Shown here: positions 13,441-24,236 of the stretch, one piece after another
Layout of the letters: each line of letters starts with the position of its first letter
Position numbering within the stretch: the first letter of the stretch is position 1
DNA from: Capra hircus
Taxonomy: Eukaryota > Chordata > Mammalia > Artiodactyla > Bovidae
Direction of reading: 5' to 3'
Assembly: GCF_001704415.2 (NCBI RefSeq)
Contig: NC_030816.1
Span: forward strand, 80,788,713-80,852,712
DNA length: 64,000 nt
Translations under genes and position numbers: made by a program
Notes under the pieces: model-generated
What the model was told of the DNA's origin: nothing
The model's input: only the letters and a program-made list of their open reading frames with translations
The model's database searches: none

Positions 13441-13740
13441 ATGTGGCTCAGCCTCTTATAGCCATACATGTGTATGTGTTATATGAACACATATATCATA
13501 GCCCGTGTGTGTGTATATATATATACACACAACACATGTATATATACGCACATGTATACATATACTCAAACACGTATGGCTATAAGAGACTCTGGTATGC
13601 ACACACACATATATTTGTACACACAAACATGTACATATATGTACAGACAACACATGTACACATATGTATGTACACACATCATAGCCTGTGTATTGTATTG
13701 TGTGTATACATGTGTTTCTCTTTGTATTGTCACACATGTG
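13441..13740. repeat. CA/TG/TA low-complexity block with inverted repeats
   Basis: Mixed ACAC, TGTG, TATA and ACATGTATA tracts. CTCTTATAGCCATAC at 13453-13467 is repeated in inverse at 13574-13588 (15 bp, perfect). The phrase TCATAGCC(C/T)GTGTG occurs at about 13497 and 13679, showing partial direct duplication. Open frames on both strands here (Tyr/Thr/His/Cys-rich) are artefacts of the tract. Confidence 0.9.
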
Positions 13741-14149
13741 AAAATAAATGTCAGCTTTTAAAATGCTTAAGTCTAGTAAACCACATTGTTTAAAAATACA
13801 TTGCTTTGCTTAAATGTAAAACGTATCAATCATTTTTTGAAACTGTGGTATAAAATGTAAAGGGAAGACACTGGGGGGAAAAAACCAGAAAAATGATTGA
13901 TGTGCTATCTAAACTGAGCAGTTGAGAGATTGACGCTGAGACGCTGGTGATGTAAGGTTAGGATGGGGCCTCTGACTTCACTAGTTTATTCTAAGGTTGT
14001 AATGGCTCAGAAAGGCCTATGTTAAATTTATGGGTGTCCTGCAGTGACAGCTGTGATTGAGCAAAACTTCTCTTTCCTGCCATGGAAAAGAATCACAGCA
14101 ACTAAACATCAACTTAGTAAGATTTGTGCAGGTTGTTAAGTGCTTCTAA

Positions 14150-14305
14150 ACCAGGAATCTCACTTGAACTTCATCATGGCTCTGTTAAATAGTATCTGGA
14201 GTATTACCATTCTCAGATGAGGAAATTGAAGTTTAGGATAAGTACCGTTCCCAGGATTATACAATTTTGAAGTGTCAAAAGGGGAACCTAGGTTTTCTTA
14301 TAACA
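14150..14305 (-). repeat. MIR SINE, antisense (degraded)
   Basis: ACCATTCTCAGATGAGGAAATTG followed by a GGATAAGTACCGTTCCCAGG-like run is the antisense of the MIR core. The ends are poorly defined. Confidence 0.65.
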
Positions 14306-16555
14306 AAAGTGCGTTCTTTTCCTGCTACTTACATTGAGGAGAATGTCCAAACCCTATCCTCCCCACACAGGAGGCAGTTTGTAGCCCCTTTGAAGCTGAA
14401 ATGCCAGGCATAAGCCACTTGAAATTAAAGGACAGGTGGCCCAGTGGATGGAAGGAGAGGCCCTGGTGCGGCTGTGGCCTGGGTCCAGACTTCTGGCATG
14501 GGGGTTCCGCCAAGCTCTCTTGCGCGCCAGCTCTGTGACTTGTTTGCCTCCCTGGGCTCAGTGTGAGGGACGGCTTTTTTTCCTGAAATTTCTAGCTGAA
14601 ATGGAAATTGGAGGTGGACCTGGAAGTGAGAGAGGGGGGAGCCATGACCAAGGCGCTGGTCACCTGTTCCAAAAGTGCTTTCATTTTCATTTTTCTTTTT
14701 TTACTTTGGTTTGAAGAGAAAGAGGCAAATAGCTTTCTCTTCCTTTCTGTTCTTTATCAATACAGTAGTCAGTTTTCCACTTGGAATATAAATGAATCAG
14801 CAATGTCTAATTTATTCCTTCTCTGTTATCCTTTTAAACCTTTGGCCTTAAACCTGATGTGAGGATGTGCTGGAGAGCAGCACCTGTGTTGATGCCATTG
14901 GCATTGCCACCCACTGGCCACAAAGGGATTCAGAGGTAGTATTCTTTGGTGACTTAAATAATATTCAGATTTTAGTTTTTCGGTTGTTTTTTCTTAAACA
15001 TTCCAGTGTTTAACTGGCATTTTGTAGTGCAAATGTGAAAAACAAACTGTTGGAACTTTATTTTTTATAATTCATACACCAGTGTTTTATATGGAACCAT
15101 GTGTATGGCAGCTTTTCCATTTGTGTTAACCAGGACTAAAGTTTTTCTAGATTAAAAGACTGTAGGTTGCAAAACATGTGGTTTTTTTGCATGTGCAGTT
15201 ATTTCTTTATCACAGAGTTGTCCTTCCAAGCCTGGTCTCAGTGTGCTTGAAAAGTACCATCTGCTCCCCGCAGTTTGGAGAGGGCACAGAAAGACTAAGG
15301 TGGAAAGCTGTCACTTCTAATATTTTCATTCAAACTTTCGCACCCTTCCTCTAGTTATATAATTGCATGCAGCAGGAGTTGTTTTAGCCATGTGGTCTTA
15401 TTCTAGTTTTTAAAGGGTGGGGGGCACCGGGAAAGACTGTTTTTTAACATGGTACTGACGCAAATTTGAGAATCTGATAAACCATAAAAGGATTCAGAAT
15501 TTAACCTCTCTGCTCAGTAAGTTAGTGACTAAGTCCATTGTATAAGTGAGATGAATATGAGTAAAAACATTTCTATTTATGGATACATTTTCTTAGGCAG
15601 ACTTTGCTTTCTTAACAGTTTTTAATGCTGTATTCTCAAATTTCATTTTCTAAAGTTAGTATAGAATAGATTTAATGATTTAATAGTTCTTTATAATCTT
15701 GTTTAATGTTCAAAATTTATTGTAGATAATATTGGAAGGATTTTAGATTGCTTGCATAATTTATTTTTTAATGTCCCTTTTTTTAATCTTAAAAATTGAT
15801 TGATTTTGGTTTTGATTGGAATGAACAGCCACATAGGATTTGGAAGTGAAATAAGACGGAAGCCTGTTAGTGTAAACTGCCAATAATTTCTAATAGTCGG
15901 GAATAAGAAGACCATTAAAAAAAAGTGGGATTTATGCCAATAAAAAGATAGTAAGAGAAAATGATAGGATTACTGTAGTCCAGAGCTGTAAATTTTGTTC
16001 TTCCTGTAAGTTAATTATCTAACATCTATACCAAGATGAAGACGATAATTTTACCCTTTCATTTTCTTGGGAATTATTGTATGGGAAAAAAAGAATTTCA
16101 TTCTTCAGTTGGCTAAATGATAGTTTTAACTTCCATTTAATGGAGCCTTCAGTAACTCCCATAAAAGATATTTAGTTAAGATGTCAATAATTGGTTTTTG
16201 AGGGACAGCATTCTGTATTTCTCATAATGAGAACAGAGAACTTAAAACAGAAATCCTTCTTTTCTCTGCTATTTTGTTTCTAGACTGATAACTTGAGTGT
16301 CTTTAGGAAAAAGCCTCTGGTCTATTTAAGCACCCCCTTTGTGCCATGGTATTTGCCTTTTGTGCAACCAGCATTGGATAATTTCTCTAATATAACAAAA
16401 ACTTGGTTTTGAAAAAGATACACATTCTAGGCCCTTAGAGAACAATTGAAGAGCCTTAGAGCAGGTCTGTCAACAACCTCATGTAGTGTAGTAATTAGTA
16501 TAATAGAGGTTTATAAAAAGAGCTGTGGGGATCACAGGTGAGGGAGATACTGATT
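14306..16555. other. Intronic sequence, no recognised element
   Basis: AT-rich with one more GC-rich patch at 14430-14660. The 92-codon frame at 14436-14714 shows no known domain. Confidence 0.45.
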
Positions 16556-16559
16556 CTGT

Positions 16560-17830
16560 GAAAGCGGGAGTATGAAGGCTTTACAGGAGAGGAAGGTAGC
16601 ATTTGAGCTAGACTTAGTGAGAACAGCAGGTGTGTGTGTGTGTTTCATATTCTTGACAGTGGAAATGTTTTAAATCCTAAACTTGACTGGTATGTTGATG
16701 AAGAGTAATCTGATTCTTACAGGGCTAAAGTTGCTGGAGAATGTGTCAGGAAGTCTGGATTGGGAAAGTAGATTACAGAAAGGCTATGAATGTGAGTGGT
16801 CTTATACACCGCTCCAAGGAATTTGAGTATTACCATATCTAAATAGGAGAGTTTTCTTTTTTTGTAGGAAGTTTTACCAGGGGAGTAAGTATGAAGTCTG
16901 TGTCTAGAAAGATGATTGCTGGTGGTGTGGAGGGTAGACTGGACTGGGAGCCTGGAAGAAGGGTCAATAACAAGGAAGTCACCCTACTTAGGCCTTGAGG
17001 GGTAGTGGCTGCCTGAGTTATATTTAATAGTTGAACTCATGGATCTTCGTAACTGAGTATCGGGTGAGGCAAGGGAAAGGTTTTAAGATAGTTCTCAAGT
17101 GTGTAACTTGGACACCTGTGTAGATGTCAGTATAGAAGTATAGAAGTAAAGGAATCTACGAGAAGGAGCCGTTCTGAGGGGAGGTATCGACTTCAGTTTT
17201 ATGCAAGGAGTCTGCAGGAAACGAGTTTTCTGTGGGCAGTTGGAAATATGGGTCGGGGGATTGTGGATGTTGAGGGAATTTGAGGTTCTATTTTTAAGTC
17301 AGTGTGTGGCTGAGTGCTTCTGAGCCCTGGCATCCTTTTAGAATCAAGTGGGGAATTTTAACAAGGGTCCACGGTGACTCCTTCCCCAGAGAGTTTGTTT
17401 TAATTGATCTGGAGTGGGTCCTAGACCCTGTGTAGTTGCTTGAGAATCTCGAGAATCTCTATTGTAGGGCCATTGTAGAAGCCATAAGACAGGAGCTGCA
17501 TTGCTGAAGGAATGAAAGGAAAGGGGCCTGGGGACAAACGGGAAGCCTAGCGCTTAAGGGGTGAGTGGCCAAGAGGGGACAAAGAAAAGCAAAGAAGACA
17601 GGGCGGCGAGAGGAGTATTAGGGTCATGAAAGAGACAGGTGTCCCTTAAGAAGGAGAGCGGAGTGGCCAGCAATGCCCCATGCTGAGGAGGGTCAAGAAG
17701 AAACAGGGATTACGGAGTGGCTAGAGATTTTCTTCCCTGTGATTTTTAGGAAAACTAAATTGTAGTGGTTTGAGGAGTGAATGAAAAAGGGGGCAGTGAA
17801 TGTAGACTGTTCTTTGAGTTGGCATGTGAT
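16560..17830 (-). repeat. L2 LINE remnant, antisense
   Basis: A purine-rich run carries L2 antisense phrases in order: GTTTTACCAGGGGAGTAAG, AGAAAGATGATTGCTGGTGG, GAGGGTAGACTGG, GATAGTTCTCAAGTG, CACCTGTGTAGATGTCAG, GGGCAGTTGGAAATATGGGT and GGCCAGCAATGCCCCATGCT. These correspond to the L2 3' half. No frame is open. A short TG tract lies at 16630-16644. Confidence 0.6.
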
Positions 17831-18417
17831 TGCTGGCCTCCTGTGTGTTCACCTGGGTGCTGCACCCTGGCAGTGGAAAGTGGTGACTAAATTACTTTCC
17901 AACCTCAACGAGCCTGTAGCCTTGGAAGGTGGTGATTCTGATCAGATGATGGGCCAAGTTTTGTAAGATGAATAATAGCCATTATTAAAAAAAAAAAATG
18001 TAGGACTTGTGTCTCTGACAGAAAGAATGGCATCCAGGTAGGGCGGGGAGTGCTGTGTGGTGCCAGCCAGTCTTGCTTGTTACTGGGACCTCTGCTTAGC
18101 TGCTTGCTGGTCCCTTGCTTTGGATGATACTGGAGGGGGTGCTAGTCATGGAGAACTCTTAATGCTGAGTTGGGGAATGTAAAGCAGTGTGGAGCCTTTC
18201 TAGTTCTGAGGAGGAGGAGGGAGTGGCTCTTTGAAATTAGCATCTTAGGTAGGTCATTTTCTGTCTGCTGCTTGGTGGGGAAGAAGGATTTAAAGGGAAA
18301 AAACCTGGAGATGGGAGACGATCTGTTCTGAGTTTAGCCACTCAAAAGACCACAATAAACGAAGGCCCCACTTAATGAGTATAGTGATGGTGAGGATAAA
18401 AAGGAAGGGGGTGGGAC

Positions 18418-18758
18418 TGAGTATTTTTGTCTCCCCATAATTCATATCTTGAAATCACTGTGATGATTTTAAGAGGTGGCAGCTTTGGGAGATAATTAGG
18501 TCGTGAGGGTAGAGCCCTCATGAATTGGGGTTAGTGCCCTTATAAAAAAGATCCCAGAGTGTTCTCTAGTACTTTCTTCTGTCAGTGAGGACACAATGAG
18601 AAGACGACCGTCTATGAATCAGGAAGTGGGCTCTCATCAGATATCACATCTGCTGATGCCTTGTATTTCCCCATCTCCAGAACTAAGAAATAACTTTCTG
18701 TTGTTTATAAGCCCCCTGGTTTATGGTATTGCTGTTACAGCTTGAAGAGACTAAGACA
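18418..18758 (+). mobile_element. ERVL-MaLR solo LTR (MST/THE1-type)
   Basis: Hallmark phrases in order: GTCTCCCCATAATTCATATC, TTTGGGAGATAATTAGGTCG, AGAGCCCTCATGAATTGGGG, GTGCCCTTATAAAAAAGATC, GAGGACACAATGAGAAGACG, CCAGAACTAAGAAATAAC and a GACTAAGACA end. It starts with TG and ends with CA. The length of about 341 bp fits a complete old LTR. No internal MaLR sequence adjoins it. Confidence 0.85.
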
Positions 18759-18990
18759 AAATCTGTGTGGAAGGTAAGCTAGGTAGGGCGTGGAGATTGA
18801 TTATATTGTGGTATAGAGGTGCAGGATGGGAGAGGAGGGTGTTAGATGATTCCAGATTCCCTGGTTTGAGTGGGAGAGAAGATTTGGGGCCCATTAACCC
18901 AGAGCCCGAATACAGAAGGAGAGACAGGTTTTGAGGAGAAGGAGGAGTTTGATTTTGGATATAATGAGTTTGAGGTGATTGTGTTAGTTA
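18759..18990 (-). repeat. Second L2 LINE fragment, antisense
   Basis: GATTTTGGATATAATGAGTT with TTGAGGTGATTG is the antisense of the L2 segment that encodes the end region. It probably belongs to the same old L2 as 16560-17830, split by the MaLR LTR. Confidence 0.45.
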
Positions 18991-19049
18991 TGTATAGTGA
19001 TGGTAGTAGAGTGTTTTGTATCTCTTTTTTCCTTTTAGAATCTTAAACA

Positions 19050-19215
19050 TATTCAGTCTATTTTCATAAACTTACCTGTGAAATACACAATGTGAAATAG
19101 AGTATGTTTATTTTACAGATGGGAAAGTTGAAGCAATTAAAATATTAAGTGACTTACCAAAAATATAAAACAGGAAGTGGAACCTGAGTTTGTGAATATC
19201 CCCGTTCTGTGATTG
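19050..19215 (-). repeat. MIR/L2-type remnant, antisense
   Basis: TTTTACAGATGGGAAAGTTG followed by AAGTGACTTACC and GGAAGTGGAACCTGAG matches the antisense MIR core. Confidence 0.65.
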
Positions 19216-19677
19216 AATTACATATAGTAATTACCAAAAATGTATTTTAAATTGTTGAATGGATAAGTGACTCATTTTGATCTCATGATTCTGCATTTTC
19301 TGAGCATGTTGGTTGGGCACTGAACCTCGCCGAGCCCTGAACTCTTCCACTGCACAACTGGATACATGAAGCTTGAAGAGTGGAGAAGAGATTCTGCGAC
19401 CTCTTAGTTCCTTTCTGCTCGAACATTCTGCGTTTCTAGACTTTCAGTGTCATCATTTTGAATTTTTATTTGAAGTAACTAAAAAAGTAATGTTCAACTC
19501 CAACAGATGATTTATTTTCTATCCTTTTTTTTCTTCAAGTAGAGAATGGAAAAATTATGTCTGTAGAACACAGTCGGCTAGAAATGGCCTGTGAGAACTA
19601 GTTCTATATTTTCTTAAAATTAATCTTCTCCCTCATAGCAAAGCCTCATGTACTTAAAGTAATTGAATGGGCTGCGG

Positions 19678-19699
19678 GGTATACTGGGAATTGTAGTTT
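19678..19699 (-). promoter_or_regulatory. ZNF143/THAP11-type (SBS) motif candidate
   Basis: Read on the minus strand this is AACTACAATTCCCAGTATAC, matching the core ACTACAnnTCCCAG of the ZNF143 (Staf) binding site. The 3' part (GTATAC) departs from the usual GMATGC. Such motifs normally sit at promoters but also occur within old transposons. Confidence 0.5.
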
Positions 19700-19959
19700 T
19701 CCACTTCTTTGTGTTCTGAAGATTAATAATCTTGCAGCCCTCTGAGGGAGATAAGGAGAGGACGCTCTCTGACAAATTGTTATCTTGTCTTTCAGAAGTG
19801 TGCTTTGAGCACTGAGTATACCCTCAACGCCTCCCCTGGGCTTTTAGCTTGATTCTAAGTGATGGTAATATAGAAAGGATGGCTTTTAAATTTGTTTGGT
19901 GTATGATACTGTACATCTTTTCTGCTCGTGTCTTTTTTCTTTTAGCCTAGTTTTTAAAA

Positions 19960-20787
19960 AGTTTTTATTCGTATCAAGGTTATAGATGTAAATGGTTTAC
20001 AAAGTCAGTGGTTCTACAAGATTGGCCATCAAAAACAGTAGTCACTGCCTCCCTTCCTCAACTTGCCTTCCCTAGAGGCAGCCACTTTGAACTCTGCTGG
20101 CTGATTTTTCCAGGATGCCTCCATGTTTTTGAATAATGTACTTGAATTGCTACTTTCAGTTTTAAGATTTATCTGTTGATTTCTTCTGGAAGATGACAGT
20201 TTCCTTCTCTTTCTCTTACCCTGTCCTCACCACAAGCATGAATCCTTCATATCAGCTCCTCCTCCCAATATAGCTGTGTTATGATTTTGATTTGATCACA
20301 GTTCTGTTTGCATTACTGAGACTGGGAAACTGCAGCAAAGAGCCATGTAGTCAACTGCTGTTACCCTTTTCTACACAGTTCTTTTTCTTGGAGTTAATAA
20401 TTGATTTTTCTTGAATTATCTGCATATACTTATAACTACATTAAAAAATTTTTGTCAGTTATAACTGTCCATCTTTGGTTGTAAGATATTCAGATCCAAC
20501 AGGTACATTATCCATTTTATCTTCTAGAGATATCTCTGCTAGAACCTCCACCTTACTCCAGTCTCTCAGATCCCATCCGTGTCTCATGTACACCTGTAAT
20601 CCAGGGTGTCCCTTTACTTTCATCTCGGAGTTTCCCTTCACCTCTCTGCATCTTTGGCTTCGTAGATCCTGCATGTTTTTTGTTCTGATGAAGCCCATCC
20701 TGTAGTGGCTTTCTCAAGAATGGTGCAGGGAAGTAAAATGTTAAGATCTTGAATTCTGAAAAATGTCTTTATTTTACCCCCACACAC
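19960..20787. repeat. Possible old LINE-derived sequence
   Basis: ATGGTTTACAAAGTCAGTGG followed by TTCTACAAGATTGG, and the end GAAAAATGTCTTTATTTTAC, resemble antisense ancient L1M sequence. The match is weak except at 20750-20787, which continues after the BovB insertion at 21345. Confidence 0.35.
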
Positions 20788-20797
20788 GACTTAAAGA

Positions 20798-21334
20798 CAA
20801 CATATTAAAAACATTAGATAACATGTTAAAAACATATTAAACATATTAAAAAGCAGAGACATAACTTTGCCAACAAAGGTCCATCTAGTCAAAGCTAAGG
20901 TTTTTCCAATAGTCATGTATGGATGTGAGAGTTGGACTATAAAGAAAGCTGAGAGCCGAAGAATTGATGCTTTTGAACTGTGGTGTTGGAGAAGACTCTT
21001 GAGAGTCCCTTGGACTGCAGGGAGATCCAACCAGTCCATCCTAAAGGAGATCAGTCCTGACTATTCATTGGAAGGACTGGTGTTGAAGCTGGAACTCCAA
21101 TACTTTGGCCACCTGATGAGAAGAACTGACTCATTTGAAAAGACTCTGATGCTGGGAAAGATTGAAGGCGGGAGGAGAAGGGGAGGACAGACAATGAAAT
21201 GTTTGGATGGCATCACCGACCTGATGGACATGAGTTTGAGTAAGCTCCAGGAGTTGGTGATGGACTGGGAAGCCTGGCATGCTGCAGTCCATGGGGTTGC
21301 AAAGAGTCGGACACTACTGAGCGACTGAACTGAT
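20798..21334 (+). mobile_element. BovB LINE, 3' fragment with 10-bp TSD
   Basis: This is the 3' end of a BovB, running to GAGCGACTGAACTGAT. A perfect 10-bp target duplication GACTTAAAGA flanks it at 20788-20797 and 21335-21344. The frame from 20867 to 21328 (153 aa) is uninterrupted and encodes the C-terminal part of the RTE polymerase (MYGCESWTIKKAE, WCWRRLLRVPW, FGHLMRRTDS). It lacks the catalytic YADD segment and the endonuclease. The first 55 bases contain several near-copies of ACATATTAAAA at the 5' junction. Confidence 0.93.
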
Positions 21335-21344
21335 GACTTAAAGA

Positions 21345-21830
21345 TTGACTGGGAATAGAATTCTGGAAATCATTTTCCTTCACAATTTTGAAACAGTTAC
21401 TCGCCTGTCACTTAGCTCCCAGTGCTGCTGTTCTGAAGTCTCAGGCCATTCTTCCTGCTTCCTGACCCTCTCTACTGCCTAGTGTCTGTGAGGCCTTTTC
21501 CCTTCCAGTGCCCTTCACTTTCATCCGGGTCCCTTTTTATCCACTGCCCTTTGCACTCCTTCAATCATGGAAAATCGAATTAATATCTTTGATCTCCCTT
21601 GCCCTCATTTTTACTCTTCTCCCTTTCTGTAACTTTTTTCATCTGATATTGGACTTATTGGATTTGTTACTTTCTTATCTTTTCTACTATTTTCTATGTT
21701 ATTTTGTTTCCATTTCTGGAAGAGTTCTTCATTCCTTTAAGTTTTTAATTTCCAAGGCTCTATCTAGTCTTCTCAAAATCCCTCCCTTCCTTTCTCCCCT
21801 TTTTCTTCCTCTTTAATATTTGTCTCCTGT
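21345..21830 (-). repeat. Old LINE remnant (L1M-type), antisense, host of the BovB insertion
   Basis: GACTGGGAATAGAATTCTGG, TCCCAGTGCTGCTGTTCTG, TTCTGTAACTTTTTTCATC and TTTCTGGAAGAGTTC follow the order of an ancient antisense L1M-type element. With 20750-20787 it forms the interrupted target of the BovB. The family is not certain. Confidence 0.45.
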
Positions 21831-23080
21831 CATCTAAAAAAATTCTTTGTTGTTTTAATAGAATCCTGTTCTTGTTTCAGGGTAGATTATTTTCTTTTAT
21901 TTCTTTGAAATATTAATGATTATATTCTGTTTTATATCATTTCATTGTCTTCTGGCTTGTCTATTTTTTTTTTTTCCTTTGTTTTGGTCTCTGTTTCATG
22001 TTGAAGACTTTCCTCAGCTGTCAGTAATCGTTGGTTGTCTGAGTGCCTTGGCTGACTGTAGGTTCTACTGTGGGGTACCTGGGTGGGCTGTTGAAGAGAA
22101 TTTGGGATACCCCTACTCCTGCCCCAGAACATAGTTAGATCTTTCCTATTGGGCTGGTCTCATTTACCAAGGGGAGAGTACCATTTGGCAAGGTTGTATG
22201 AGGGTATCTCAACATTCAGTAGATATTCTTATATCTTATACCACTGTTCTCACAATGGTCTGGAACTGCTCTTTCTCCTCTTCTGGGAGTTCTCTGGACT
22301 TCTGCTAGGTTGAGGGAGTTACTGTGCTTATTGATAGAGGTCTTAGTCAGCTTTTAACTCTTGCTCCTTGTTTTAGGCACCAGCTCACTAACCTTCCCCA
22401 CCCCCATTCCCCAGCACACCACCTCCTTGCTCTCAGAGATACCTGGTACCACCAATTTCTAAGTCTTGTGAAGATTCTACATCGTCAAACTGTGTTAGTC
22501 ACTATGTACTTGTCCATATGTTTTTGCATTCACAATTTTGTTTCTGTTTTTGTTCCTATTCTTATGAGTTTGTTTTATAAAATCAAACGAAAAGCAAACT
22601 AATGTGGGTTTTGTTTTTAGGAGAGGATGATAGTAGATGTGTGTTGAATTTGCCATGTTTACCCAGAATCTCTCTTTCGGTTATAAATATGTACATTTAA
22701 TTTGTAGGTCTGACCCAAGTGTGCTACCTTATAAATATCTTTGTAATTTATGTACATAACTGTGGGTTACAGGCTGTCCAATACGTAAACAGAATTGTCA
22801 CAGACATTAAAATGTAATTAACAGCTACAAGAACTGTCTACACTCTGTGATCTCTTTTGAGTGGTTTATACTATTTGCAAGTTAAATGCAGTCAATTTTG
22901 CAAGCATCATGGAAGTCACTTCATTTAAATGTGATTTCTTGCATTTTATTTTCTATGCAGACATCCGAAAGTGATTCGTGACCATGGTCTTCCTGTGTAC
23001 ACGAGTTCTCCCTTCAACATGGCTTGGCACAGCGCTCACTTGCTGTCGTGAAACTTGTTTCAGAAATATTTTCCTTTAAA
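21831..23080. other. Intronic sequence, no recognised element
   Basis: AT-rich, with no identified repeat, RNA gene or exon. A pyrimidine run ending CTATGCAG at about 22961 resembles a splice acceptor, but no coding continuation or donor could be supported. Confidence 0.4.
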
Positions 23081-23103
23081 AGCATGTGTGGACACACAAA
23101 GCA

Positions 23104-24236
23104 GGGGTGTGCGCACGTACAGATAATCCATCCTTGCGCGGTTGCCTTGTCTTCCTTGCTTATCCATCCTTGCGCGGTTGTGGTGTCTTCCTTGCTTCGA
23201 GGTATAACCGGCCCGAGAAGGGGCGTGACCCTGCTGGCTTGGCGTCTTGCGCATGCTCCCTGGCGCCTGACCCTGCGCTGCCTGTAGCTCCCGCCGTGGA
23301 CGGTGCTCCGGCCTCTCTTGCTGGGGCCTCTCTTTCTGCGCCCTCCTGTGGCCAGCATCCATCCTTGATGACCAGCAGAAGGTGTGCAGGTGACCCTTGT
23401 GGGCCTACTACAGGGTAACAGGAGGTTTTCTCGCTGGTTATCAAAATGCAGGTGTTCAGGCTGTCTGGGGTGCTGTCCTGGGAGGTCGTGGGGTGCGCGG
23501 TGCGTTGTCAGGGGCTGGGAGGCCGGTGCTGACCAGCCGGCCCGGCCGCGTGCGGACCCGGCGTTGGGGCGCGGCTGCTGGGGCCCTGATGTGCCCCTCT
23601 CCTCCCCGCGTGGAGCGAGAGGCAGGAACTCGGCTTCCCGAGGAAGGCCCGCCAGGCTTTTCAGTGGAATATTGGATTCTGTGACCGAATGTGCTGAAGA
23701 GTTACCAGACGCTGTCAGTATCAGAAATAACGTTTTCAGTCAGTTAGGTTCTGTGTGGAAAGTCACTGAATATGATTGTGGTGAAGGTTGAGAACACTGC
23801 TCTGGGGTACTTTTCAATTTTCCCTTAGGCCGTCTCGGGTGCCTCAGGCCTGGCCTTTGAGAGCCAGAGGCTCCACTTGGAGGAGGACGTTTCCTCTCAG
23901 AAGCCACGCGGCTCCAAGCCCGGGGCCCCCACCTTCCTAACCTCGCTCTGGGCATTTCAGGCCAAGTACACGCTCCTCTGTAGCGCGCATGACCTTCGGG
24001 AAGAGGACAAAGGGGAAAACCCCAGATGTTTGTTTCTGAAATTAATGTCCAGCCCGCGTGCTCACTTCCTCTTGGAGCGTGGCCGCCGAGGCTCCCGTGA
24101 GGCTCCGCTGAGGCGCCCTGGGTCCAGTCGCATGCGCGCGGCGGTGTGGCCATGACGGGCCTTTCAGTGCGCTGTCCCCACGCGGGAGAAGCGGCTGTGT
24201 CCCAGGTGCATGGATGTGCCAGTACCCGGCCGTGAA
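23104..24236. promoter_or_regulatory. Intronic CpG-rich block (CpG island candidate)
   Basis: CpG counts by eye are about 19 in 23101-23340, 19 in 23461-23640 and 18 in 24061-24240. The rest of the window mostly has under one per 60 bases. The middle (23660-23820) is CpG-poor, so this may be two or three islands. Several frames stay open on both strands (up to 171 codons at 23740-24255, minus) because GC-rich DNA has few stops; none resembles a known protein. It may be an alternative promoter, enhancer or lncRNA promoter, or an exapted repeat. No TATA/Inr pair is decisive; GGTATAACC lies at about 23201. Confidence 0.6.
23126..23197 (+). repeat. 36-bp direct tandem repeat, two copies
   Basis: Unit 1 is 23126-23161 and unit 2 is 23162-23197. 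Both carry ATCCATCCTTGCGCGGTTG and GTCTTCCTTGCTT with only a few differences in the middle. Each has a GCGCG core. It lies at the left edge of the CpG-rich block, with GGTATAACCGG just downstream. Confidence 0.9.

Noticed and set aside
13443..13793. 116-, 97- and 93-codon frames rich in Tyr, His, Thr and Cys
   Set aside because: Translations of CA/TG/TA simple repeats on both strands.
14436..14714. 92-codon frame in a more GC-rich patch
   Set aside because: No splice sites or homology recognised.
23080..23440. Calling the left part of the CpG block an ERV LTR outright
   Set aside because: TG...CA ends and a flanking duplication could not be established; kept only as a hypothesis in the findings.
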